Assembly (NCBI GenBank): GCA_045617405.1
Contig: JAZLIL010000006.1
Location: 1 to 15,320 of the forward strand
Source of the DNA: JAZLIL01 sp045617405
Lineage (GTDB): Bacteria > Bacillota > Clostridia > Lachnospirales > Lachnospiraceae
Length of the DNA: 15,320 nucleotides
Direction: 5' to 3'
The position numbers and the translations under genes are program-made. Positions 6,658 to 13,322 of the stretch are shown here, one piece after another. A model generated the notes under the pieces. That model did not search any database and was not told the origin of the DNA. It saw nothing but the letters and a program-made list of their open reading frames with translations. Each line of letters begins with the position of its first letter. Positions within the stretch are counted from its first letter, which is position 1.

Positions 6658-8508
6658 TCAGGTGGTCTTTTCCGCTGTGTACCAGTCGCGCTTCTCCCAT
6701 ACCCCGTCAATCAGCATCTGCGTTACCGTGAAAATCTCAAGATCCTCCGACTTTCCCTTCAGTTTAATCTTCCCAAGCGATTCAGCCTTTACCCTGTCAC
6801 GAAGGACATTGTAGACGTGGTCGCTGATCAGGATGTTTCCCGGACCGGCATTGGCCTCAAGTCTTGCCGCCGTGTTGACCGTGTTTCCGATTGCCGTGTA
6901 GTCCATTCTCATGCTGTTTCCGATGTTTCCGACGACTGCCTTTCCGCAATGAACTCCGATACCGAAGTTGACGCTGCGGCCGTACTTCTCAAGAAGCATC
7001 TCACCGAGCTCCTTAGAGCCCTTGGCCATGTCCCAGCCTGTCTTTACAGCCTTGAAGATGTAATCATCAAGCTTCATCGGCGCGTTATAGATTGCCATGG
7101 TCGCGTCACCGATAAACTTGTCAAGAGTACCTCCGTTCTTAAGGATACAGCTTGTTGTAAGATTCAGGTAATTGTTAAGAAGTTCCACAACAGCCGGCGG
7201 ATCAAGGAGCTCAGACATCGGAGTAAAGCCTCTGATGTCGACAAAAAGTGCCGCAATATCAGTCATCCTGCCGCCAAGCTCAAGAGTCTCAACGCCCTCC
7301 TTCATAATCTCATCAACTACCTGAGGAGCTACGTACTTCTTGAAGGTGTTCATAACCTGAAGCTTTTCAAGACGTGCGGTAATGTAATTAATAGCAACAA
7401 CTGCGATGTATATCGAAACTATGAAAAGCGGTACATATACCACCTGCAGAATCGGTCCTGCCCTAAATACAAGCTTTGCTGCCCCGACATATCCGCATGC
7501 AGCAACCGCACAGATTATTGTCGCAATTCCGATTCTTACGCACCTGAACACAAGGATGCAGGCCACACACACAACAAGCAGAATCACCGCCTGAATAAGG
7601 TTTGAAACAGGGGTGTGGAATGATTTTCTGATGAGAGCCTTGATCGCATTTCCGTGAATCTCAACACCGTACATGTCGGCGCCGTGATCGATTGATGTAA
7701 GGAAACTATCGGCAAGTCCCTGTGCATAAGGGCCCACAAGAACAATGGTATCGGAAAAATCAACACTGTCGAGTTCACCGTCAAGAAGATCGCTGATTGA
7801 ATAGCTTTCAATGGAGCCGGGTCCTCCCGAGTACTCAAGATACCACGAGCCGGCACCGAAAAGATCCGGAAGCTCGCTAAGCTCTTCAAGCCTTCCCGTC
7901 TTCTCAAGATACATTTTGTAGCAGGCTAACGAAAGGCTGTCGGCAACACTTCCGTCGGGAAGTTCAAGCTGAAGGAGAGACGATCTTGCGACACCGTCAT
8001 TTGAAAGGAAGTTGTTCATAAAACCTCTTTCAACGACACCGTCAAGCTCGTCGAAAGGAACCTTGTAGTCCTCAACAACATCGGAATGATAGGTCAGCGT
8101 ATCAACATCAATCTCGCTTCCGAATGATGCCATCGTACCCATGACGATGTTGTCATAGTTCGATGCTGCCTCAGCAAGAAGCATATCATCCTCATAGTCC
8201 TTGTAGCCCATGAACAGAATATCAAAACCAATGACAGCAGGTGCTCCCTGCGGAGAATTGTTCAGTCTGTCAATAAGTGATGCATAGACTGACCTTGTCC
8301 AGGTTGAATACTGGCCGAGTTCGGCAATGGATTTGTCATCAATGCCGAGGATAATTACATTTCTCTCGGGAGTCTTTGTTCCCTGGTAGAGGTAGTCGGA
8401 AAGGACAGTGTTGAAATAAGCAAAAGCGTTGAAATAGCACAGAAGTACCATCACTAAACAGGCTGCCGCCGCCAGTATTTTTCTCCACAGTCCTTTAACC
8501 TTCTTCAT
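6658..8508 (-). CDS. CHASE2-domain class III adenylate/guanylate cyclase, membrane sensor
   Basis: 616 residues starting at an ATG with an AGGGAGAG site 6 nt upstream. An N-terminal membrane helix (about 9-31) precedes an extracytoplasmic CHASE2 domain (about 35-295; note VIILGIDDKSI, VIGFDILF, IVLVGP, YGVEIHGNAI). Hydrophobic segments at about 303-322, 326-346 and 352-375 are the three helices usual after CHASE2. A short linker (LQVMNTFKKYVAPQVVDEI) leads to a class III catalytic domain (about 415-600). Catalytic residues are all there: metal-binding D424 (FVDIRGFT) and D468 (DKFIGDA), purine-contacting K464, transition-state N545 and R549 (GNTVNTAARLE). The second base-specificity position is T538 (DYTAIG), the Lys/Thr pair typical of class IIIb adenylate cyclases, so ATP to cAMP is most likely; GTP use cannot be excluded. 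It is the first gene of the left-hand same-strand block and should sense an envelope signal, possibly via the FecR protein. Confidence 0.95.
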   Translation of the reverse strand: MKKVKGLWRKILAAAACLVMVLLCYFNAFAYFNTVLSDYLYQGTKTPERNVIILGIDDKSIAELGQYSTWTRSVYASLIDRLNNSPQGAPAVIGFDILFMGYKDYEDDMLLAEAASNYDNIVMGTMASFGSEIDVDTLTYHSDVVEDYKVPFDELDGVVERGFMNNFLSNDGVARSSLLQLELPDGSVADSLSLACYKMYLEKTGRLEELSELPDLFGAGSWYLEYSGGPGSIESYSISDLLDGELDSVDFSDTIVLVGPYAQGLADSFLTSIDHGADMYGVEIHGNAIKALIRKSFHTPVSNLIQAVILLVVCVACILVFRCVRIGIATIICAVAACGYVGAAKLVFRAGPILQVVYVPLFIVSIYIAVVAINYITARLEKLQVMNTFKKYVAPQVVDEIMKEGVETLELGGRMTDIAALFVDIRGFTPMSELLDPPAVVELLNNYLNLTTSCILKNGGTLDKFIGDATMAIYNAPMKLDDYIFKAVKTGWDMAKGSKELGEMLLEKYGRSVNFGIGVHCGKAVVGNIGNSMRMDYTAIGNTVNTAARLEANAGPGNILISDHVYNVLRDRVKAESLGKIKLKGKSEDLEIFTVTQMLIDGVWEKRDWYTAEKTT

Positions 8509-8600
8509 GCTTTTCTCTCCCTGCTCCCTGTTACTGACAAATTAATTAAATCATAAATAAACTTTGCTGGATGTTCTGTTCTTCCTCCGGTACATCAGAA

Positions 8601-8757
8601 CGCTTTATTCTGCCTTTCGCTCCTTACTGCAGAAGCACTGTTTTCTGCCTTTTGCCGCTTGCTGCTAAAACGCTGCTTTCTGCCTTTTGCCGCTTGCTGC
8701 AAAAACGCTGCTTTCTGCCTTTTGACACTTGCTGCAAAAACGCTGTCTGAGGCTTTT
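8601..8757. repeat. 35-bp tandem repeat array, four full units plus a partial fifth
   Basis: Units begin at 8601, 8636, 8671, 8706 and 8741, exactly 35 bp apart, with plus-strand consensus cgctgctttctgcctttt followed by gccgcttgctgcaaaaa. Units 3 and 4 are nearly identical, unit 1 is the most diverged, and unit 5 stops after about 17 bp at the end of the SEC-C gene. The period is not a multiple of three and the array lies outside genes, between the SEC-C stop and the cyclase start, so it is a non-coding minisatellite. Each unit has only weak self-complementarity, so a terminator or CRISPR role is not supported. Confidence 0.9.
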
Positions 8758-9258
8758 CTACTTACCGCAGCAGAACTTGTACTTCTTGCCGCTGCCGCAA
8801 GGGCAGGGATCATTTCTGCCGATCTTCTTTTCGTTGATTACTGTTCCGGACTTCTTCTGCTCCCTGTAGAGTTCCTTACGTCTCTCTGCCGTCAGGATCG
8901 GCTCCCACTCGGGAAGCTCATAGAGCCAGTCCGCTTTGCACTTTACCATGTTGTAATAGAGCTTCTCGGGATCAAAACCGAGGCTGACCGTCGTCTCAAG
9001 TGTCATGTTCTCGATGTCATTGGCCTCTTTAAGTGAATCGTTGATTCCATCAAGGAATCCGACCATGAACTGCTCAGAAAGGTCATACTTTTCTGCAAGC
9101 TCTGCAACGGTACCCTCTACTGCTTCAGGGTATCCTGAAAGAAGCTTTTTGTAGACTCCCTTCTCAATTTCAAAGTACTCGTTCCAGAATCGCTGTGAAG
9201 CAGCAGGATCCTGTGATTCGCCGTAAGCAAAATTTCTCCAATTCTCAAGTAAGCTCAT
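8758..9258 (-). CDS. SEC-C zinc-motif protein (166 aa)
   Basis: The C-terminus is a canonical SEC-C motif, KIGRNDPCPCGSGKKYKFCC, with zinc ligands C152, C154, C163 and C164 in the C-x-C-x8-C-C spacing also seen at the end of SecA. The first ~120 residues are acidic and helical (EKGVYKKLLSGYPEAVEGTVAEL and beyond, in part) with no domain I can name; the layout matches small stand-alone SEC-C proteins common in Firmicutes, whose role is not established. Ribosome or translocase association is a guess from the motif alone. The ATG has AAGGAG 13 nt upstream, somewhat far. The gene has its own promoter and an inverted repeat upstream, and the 35-bp repeat array begins immediately after its stop. 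Confidence 0.92.
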   Translation of the reverse strand: MSLLENWRNFAYGESQDPAASQRFWNEYFEIEKGVYKKLLSGYPEAVEGTVAELAEKYDLSEQFMVGFLDGINDSLKEANDIENMTLETTVSLGFDPEKLYYNMVKCKADWLYELPEWEPILTAERRKELYREQKKSGTVINEKKIGRNDPCPCGSGKKYKFCCGK

Positions 9259-9299
9259 TACTTATTTCTTTCTCCTTATAACATGTCTTTGTATAATGA

Positions 9300-9328
9300 A
9301 TAAGTAGACAGCGCATATGTCTACTTAT
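9300..9328. promoter_or_regulatory. Inverted repeat, 11-bp perfect arms with 7-bp spacer, in the SEC-C gene 5' region
   Basis: ATAAGTAGACA (9300-9310), spacer GCGCATA, TGTCTACTTAT (9318-9328). It starts roughly 12 nt downstream of the -10 box at 9341-9346, around or just after the expected transcription start. A protein bound here would block the promoter, as at TetR- or GntR-type operators; as RNA it could form a 5' hairpin. It is an unlikely terminator because no T run follows on either strand. Confidence 0.75.
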
Positions 9329-9340
9329 AGATAATACACA

Positions 9341-9369
9341 ATTATATTCTTTTTGCATCACTAATACAA
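9341..9369 (-). promoter_or_regulatory. Sigma-A-type promoter for the SEC-C gene
   Basis: On the minus strand, -35 TTGTAT (9369-9364) and a perfect -10 TATAAT (9346-9341) are separated by exactly 17 bp. The start point would be near 9334, leaving a leader of about 75 nt that contains the inverted repeat. It lies in the 147-bp gap after the 819-residue protein gene, so the SEC-C gene need not depend on read-through. Confidence 0.7.
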
Positions 9370-9405
9370 GGTATTTATTGGAAATAAAAATCCCCGTGAA
9401 ATTGC

Positions 9406-11865
9406 CTATTCGTGAGCCTGTGCAGCGGCCGTCTTCTCTGCAAGTTCAGAAAGTCTCTGATCAAATCTTTCCTCATTGACTTCAGGAAGAATATCAACCT
9501 TTCCGCCATACTGTCTGAGAGTATCCGCGAAAACGTCAAATTTCTTCACGTCGTGAATCCTCTGGAAGAGTCCCAGTTTGACTGCATATTCTTTGTAGGC
9601 AAGAAGCTTCTTCAGTTTTTCCTGATCTATTTTCTCCATGACCTTTGAGCTCGAGAAACAGTCACGCTCGATCTCTGAGATTTGCCTGTACTCTAAAGAG
9701 TACTCATACGCCATATTGAAAAGATCATGATAGCTGATCGGCTCATGACGCATTGACTCGACCCTCTCCAAGGTCTTGTCCATCCTTTCCGTAACCTCTG
9801 ATACCTTTTCTTCAAGCTCCGGCTCACTGTAGTCCCTCACATCGGCCGGTGCTGCATCCTTCAACCTGATCAGACTTGTACGAGTTGCGTTCCTGTCCCG
9901 GGAAAACCGTCTGTCTTCCTTTTCCTTATCTCTGAACGCCAATTCACTTAACTTCTCATATTTTTTCTCAACCTCATAATATGCTGAAATCTGCTGTTCT
10001 ATAAAAAAACCGTTTTCAAAAACAGTTCTATACCCGGAAAGGGAATCTCCTCCTTTTACTAACTCACCTTCAAAGCGATAATTTGCTTCTACTTCGCCGT
10101 ACTTCTCCCTAAGTTCCTCATATTTAGCCGCCATCTCTTCATCATGTCTGTCCATCCTCTTCAATGCTTTAAGACGTCCGGCTGTAAAACCGGCATAACG
10201 AACACCTCTGTCAGCACTCCTACTGCCACCGACGAAATCTCTTAAAGCCTCCCGTCGGAGCTCCTCATCATTATAATATTCAAACCTCGGGCCATTACTT
10301 AGATGCTGACTAATGAAGGGTTTCATTTCAGGACTCAGCTTCCTGTCGCGATTGCCCTCTGCGTCAAAATACTCGAGATCCATACTTACACCCTCTGACT
10401 TTACAATAGCAAATGACGCGAGACGCTCCCTGATCACAGAGAGATACTCAATTCCCCTCTCTATCTGTATCTTCTTTTTTTCGTCAAGCCCGAGAAGATC
10501 GGCGACAGACTTCCCTTCCGAATTCTTTGTTGCCTTGGCGAGTTGATATGAACGTCTTCCAGACAGATCGAGTCTCGTTACCTGCTCGTAGTAATCCATC
10601 ATCTGCATCTCCGGAAGATACGCTATCTTATCAATGAGAGGAAGTAATTCGTCAATAAAATCCGAACATTTTTGAGTCAGTGTCGAAGCTGCCTTTTCAA
10701 AATATCTGTCCTTTGTCTTTTTTGCTTCTTCAGCATCAGGATCTTCAATTTCATGTTTAACCTTATGAATAAGGTCGCAGTAGTATCGCTCCCGAACAAC
10801 TGCATTCTGCTCCTCTTCCGACATCGATTCATCGATCCTGTACATTATCTCGGATTTGAACTCCTCATTGAAGATCCAGGGTATCTCATCGGGCTCAGGA
10901 AGATCAGTTGCCCTGAAGCGCGCGATTGCCTGCTCTGCGATCGTTTCCTTTTCGGTATAGAACGTATCGACAAGACGCGCCTGCTCCTTCCTTTTGCTTT
11001 TCTCAGCTTCGATCTTCTCCGTTCTTTCCACGCTGCTTATACTTCTAAGCATGTCCTTAAACGCGCCCTTGTAGTCGTCGGCAATCTCACGTTCTGCCTC
11101 AATGTCAGTTTCTTCATCGATCAGATTTCCTTCGGCATCAACACCGTTCGCACGAAGAGTCGCATCAAGCGTCCTGGTAAACGCCTCACGCATTGAATAG
11201 AGATCCTCAAGCTTTGTATAGAGCTCAATGTCAAGCTTTGCATACGCTGCAGGCTGAGTGTCTCTGTATTTTGCGATCTGGTCAAGACATTCCTTGATGA
11301 GCATGCACTTTTTTACATCGAAATGCTCATGCTTTCTGTCAAGCGTGAGATCAAAAATATCCTCAGGGATCTTCAGATTAGAGAATTTTCTAAGAAGTAC
11401 AAGATCTTCCTCTGATGCCGTCTCATGAAGATATTCATCCGAAGCCCTGTCACGAAATTGTTCCACATGCTCCGCTTTCCCCCTTGCATCGAGCTTTTTC
11501 CTTCTTTTTATCGACGAAATGAGACCTTCGGTCTGATCAGTGGCCGAGGCACCATACTTCTTCCTTGCCTTCTTTTTTCGTTCAAGTGCCTCCTCTTGTG
11601 CCTTCTTTTTGTCCTTCTCGGACATATTTTCGTCCAGTCGCATATCCTGATAGGTGTCAGCAGATGTGATCTCGTCATAATGCTCACTTAGCTCATCTCT
11701 TGTTGAGATCAAATCTTCAGACAATTCATCCTGCCTTTGATCAAAAGCCTCCTCTGACAGAAGTGATACGGTAAGACTTTCAGAAAGATCACCGGCTGCC
11801 GCAAGCTTCTCCTGCGCATTCCTTTCAATCCTTGCCTGTAAAAAATCATCAAATGTCCCTGCCAT
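9406..11865 (-). CDS. Large charged coiled-coil-rich protein of unknown function (819 aa)
   Basis: I do not recognise this protein. It starts at an ATG preceded by GAGGAGG four to five nt upstream. It has no signal peptide or membrane helix, is very rich in Glu, Asp, Lys and Arg with few Cys, and contains long stretches that look helical and coiled-coil forming (residues about 50-135 with KDKKKAQEEALERKKKARKK, about 250-310, about 555-680). Two Tyr/Phe-rich segments (MQMMDYYEQVTRLDLSGRRS, and FENGFFIEQQISAYYEVEKK) break up the charge. No ATP-binding P-loop, nuclease, transferase or zinc motif is visible. It sits between the SEC-C gene and the GNAT gene on the same strand, 106 bp after the latter, and could share its transcript. 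A cytoplasmic scaffold or structural role is possible but unproven. The clean 819-codon frame and strong ribosome site make the gene itself certain. Confidence 0.93.
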   Translation of the reverse strand: MAGTFDDFLQARIERNAQEKLAAAGDLSESLTVSLLSEEAFDQRQDELSEDLISTRDELSEHYDEITSADTYQDMRLDENMSEKDKKKAQEEALERKKKARKKYGASATDQTEGLISSIKRRKKLDARGKAEHVEQFRDRASDEYLHETASEEDLVLLRKFSNLKIPEDIFDLTLDRKHEHFDVKKCMLIKECLDQIAKYRDTQPAAYAKLDIELYTKLEDLYSMREAFTRTLDATLRANGVDAEGNLIDEETDIEAEREIADDYKGAFKDMLRSISSVERTEKIEAEKSKRKEQARLVDTFYTEKETIAEQAIARFRATDLPEPDEIPWIFNEEFKSEIMYRIDESMSEEEQNAVVRERYYCDLIHKVKHEIEDPDAEEAKKTKDRYFEKAASTLTQKCSDFIDELLPLIDKIAYLPEMQMMDYYEQVTRLDLSGRRSYQLAKATKNSEGKSVADLLGLDEKKKIQIERGIEYLSVIRERLASFAIVKSEGVSMDLEYFDAEGNRDRKLSPEMKPFISQHLSNGPRFEYYNDEELRREALRDFVGGSRSADRGVRYAGFTAGRLKALKRMDRHDEEMAAKYEELREKYGEVEANYRFEGELVKGGDSLSGYRTVFENGFFIEQQISAYYEVEKKYEKLSELAFRDKEKEDRRFSRDRNATRTSLIRLKDAAPADVRDYSEPELEEKVSEVTERMDKTLERVESMRHEPISYHDLFNMAYEYSLEYRQISEIERDCFSSSKVMEKIDQEKLKKLLAYKEYAVKLGLFQRIHDVKKFDVFADTLRQYGGKVDILPEVNEERFDQRLSELAEKTAAAQAHE

Positions 11866-11971
11866 AGCGCCTCCTCATATAATCAAGTGTTTTATATTGA
11901 AAATTCAAGGCTTTATAACCTTTCATATCTCCTTTAAAATCAATAGGACAAGTAGCTTTTACAAATCATTC

Positions 11972-12859
11972 CTAAAGATCATCGTAGATAAGTGAATAAG
12001 CTCCATAAATCGCCGCTCCGAGATTCAGGGTGTACCTAACGTAGTGGGTCACATCCGCATCGGGAAGAATCTTTCTGCAAAGTCCGCTGCTGACTTTATC
12101 GATGGCTGCAATTCTAAGAATCATGTCAGGCGATAAAATTTCAACAGCCGCCTTGGCTGCTGTGTAGAACATTTTGACAGCCTGCATCGGTTTTGAAGAG
12201 ATTGAGATGCAATAGTCAAGATCAAGAAATTCTCCAGTGTTTGCAGCAAGAAGTATACCGTCTATCTCACCGTCACTGAAAGCAGCAACGCTGATATCAT
12301 TATTAAATCGTGATTTATTAATCGGCAGACTTGTGTAGACATCATACCTTCCGGCTATTTTATTGGAAAAACGCCGCAGACCAACATCAGATACCTCCCT
12401 TAGCGGCAGGCAGTCAGAGATTGAGATGTTTTTGCTTAGAAATGCACACTCCCTGAGCTTCTCAAGTGTGATCACAAAATTGTTCTGTTCAGTGTCCTCG
12501 GCACTAAAACCGTGGTCAAGGAGAAACGAAGCGACCTGTTCATCGGATCTGATCTTTCCATCTGTAAGAAGAACCCGGATGTCAGTTGCATTCAGATTCG
12601 CAACACAGTCATCAATAAGTGCATCGAGCAGCTTTCCTGCTCCACCGTAACAGCGGTACTGCTCACTCACGTAGATAGACCTTATCATCGCGATCTGTGA
12701 AACGAATTCGACCACCAGTGCTCCTGCTGCGGTCTTTGTCAGTCCGTCAACAAGACCGTAGGCGCAGACATTCTTTCTTCCAAGAGCATCAAAATCTGAT
12801 GAAGACATCAGACCTCGAAATGCTTCACGATGTTTACTTCCGATAAGATAAACTTCCAT
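11972..12859 (-). CDS. GNAT-family N-acetyltransferase-like protein (295 aa)
   Basis: The ATG at 12859 has AAGGAG six nt upstream. The N-terminal half carries a GNAT fold signature: a beta strand (AAGALVVEF), then motif A with IRSIYVSEQYRCYGGAGKLL (about 59-78), in which R69-x-x-G72-x-A74 matches the acetyl-CoA pyrophosphate loop, followed by an amphipathic helix. The visible GNAT region ends near residue 133, so the ~160-residue C-terminal half is extra. It shows alternating strands and helices (SVAAFSDGEIDGILLAANTG is strand-turn-strand like a GNAT beta4 hairpin) and may be a second, degenerate GNAT domain lacking the CoA loop. Such two-lobed proteins would transfer an acetyl group to an unknown small molecule or protein. 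It is transcribed divergently from the EAL gene and may lead a transcript including the 819-residue protein. Confidence 0.85.
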   Translation of the reverse strand: MEVYLIGSKHREAFRGLMSSSDFDALGRKNVCAYGLVDGLTKTAAGALVVEFVSQIAMIRSIYVSEQYRCYGGAGKLLDALIDDCVANLNATDIRVLLTDGKIRSDEQVASFLLDHGFSAEDTEQNNFVITLEKLRECAFLSKNISISDCLPLREVSDVGLRRFSNKIAGRYDVYTSLPINKSRFNNDISVAAFSDGEIDGILLAANTGEFLDLDYCISISSKPMQAVKMFYTAAKAAVEILSPDMILRIAAIDKVSSGLCRKILPDADVTHYVRYTLNLGAAIYGAYSLIYDDL

Positions 12860-12901
12860 CCGCTTCTCCTTAAATGGTCGTTCTCTCCTCTCCCCTATCT
12901 G

Positions 12902-12929
12902 AATATAACATAAAACAGACTGATTTGAA
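12902..12929 (-). promoter_or_regulatory. Candidate promoter for the GNAT gene
   Basis: Minus strand: a -10 of TATATT (12907-12902) preceded by TG and one base, i.e. an extended -10, with a weak -35 TTCAAA (12929-12924) 16 bp upstream. This would give a leader of roughly 35 nt before the ATG at 12859. Confidence 0.4.
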
Positions 12930-13115
12930 ATATTAATTTAAATTCTTAAAGAAATCTTTATTTATGCATTATTTTTCACATTCACCTTATAAATAGTCCT
13001 ATAATTTTAAACAGTTAAAATATTATACGTATAAAATTTTGCACTTACGTCAAAAATATGCTTCGCATTTTGTGAGCGAAACTCATTTAAGTTACACGTT
13101 TTGTAATTTTTTATC

Positions 13116-13144
13116 TTGCGCAGAAAAGCGAAATGTGCTAACAT
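13116..13144 (+). promoter_or_regulatory. Candidate promoter for the EAL gene
   Basis: TTGCGC (13116-13121), a 17-bp spacer, then TAACAT (13139-13144). The boxes are imperfect but the spacing is ideal. Transcription would start near 13151, giving a leader of about 170 nt before the start codon at 13323, long enough for leader regulation. Confidence 0.4.
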
Positions 13145-13224
13145 GTCATTATAAATAGGTTAAAGTGTGCACTGATGTACATTTTTGCCGCCGAGTCAGA
13201 TGTGATTTGGAGAATAAAAGAAGA

Positions 13225-13279
13225 ATGAATCAGCAAAGTCTGAGTATGTTCCATTAATAACTTTCGGACTGGTCTTTTT
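13225..13279 (+). promoter_or_regulatory. Possible leader with 10-codon ORF and stem-loop plus T run
   Basis: In the EAL-gene leader, ATG at 13225 opens a 10-codon ORF (MNQQSLSMFH, stop at 13255-13257). A stem AGTCTGA (13237-13243) can pair with TCGGACT (13264-13270) and is followed by GGTCTTTTT (13271-13279), an attenuator-like layout. The 20-nt loop and one G-T pair make it weak. The pieces may be coincidental. Confidence 0.25.
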
Positions 13280-13322
13280 GCAAGAAAATGCTGTTTTTTT
13301 TCATTATTTTGGAGGTTTTTTG

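Larger units (their letters stand above)
12860..13322. promoter_or_regulatory. 463-bp AT-rich divergent intergenic region
   Basis: This gap separates the minus-strand GNAT gene from the plus-strand EAL gene and contains no substantial gene. It holds promoter candidates for both directions (12902-12929 and 13116-13144), a perfect 12-bp palindrome TTATACGTATAA at 13023-13034, an imperfect hairpin CAAAA-ATA-TGC-TTC-GCA-TTTTG at 13051-13071, and a TGAG-CGAAA-CTCA mini-hairpin at 13073-13085. I looked for the conserved core of the c-di-GMP-I riboswitch and did not find it. Confidence 0.6.

Noticed and set aside
6487..7605. Long plus-strand open frame (372 codons) opposite the cyclase gene
   Set aside because: It lies antisense to the catalytic and transmembrane parts of the cyclase, starts without a ribosome site and resembles no protein; the minus-strand frame has clear domains.
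8601..8757. Array as a CRISPR
   Set aside because: Units are directly contiguous with no unique spacers, and no cas genes are present.
8595..8813. 72-codon minus-strand ORF spanning the 35-bp repeat
   Set aside because: It overlaps the SEC-C C-terminus in another frame, and the 35-bp period shifts frame each unit, so no protein repeat is conserved.
9300..9328. Inverted repeat as the intrinsic terminator of the 819-residue protein gene
   Set aside because: No T run follows the hairpin on the minus strand, and it lies just downstream of a well-formed promoter.
13073..13088. CRP-like site (TGTGA half-site) in the divergent region, prompted by the cyclase gene
   Set aside because: Only one half-site matches (TGTGAGCGAAACTCAT); the second half is not TCACA.
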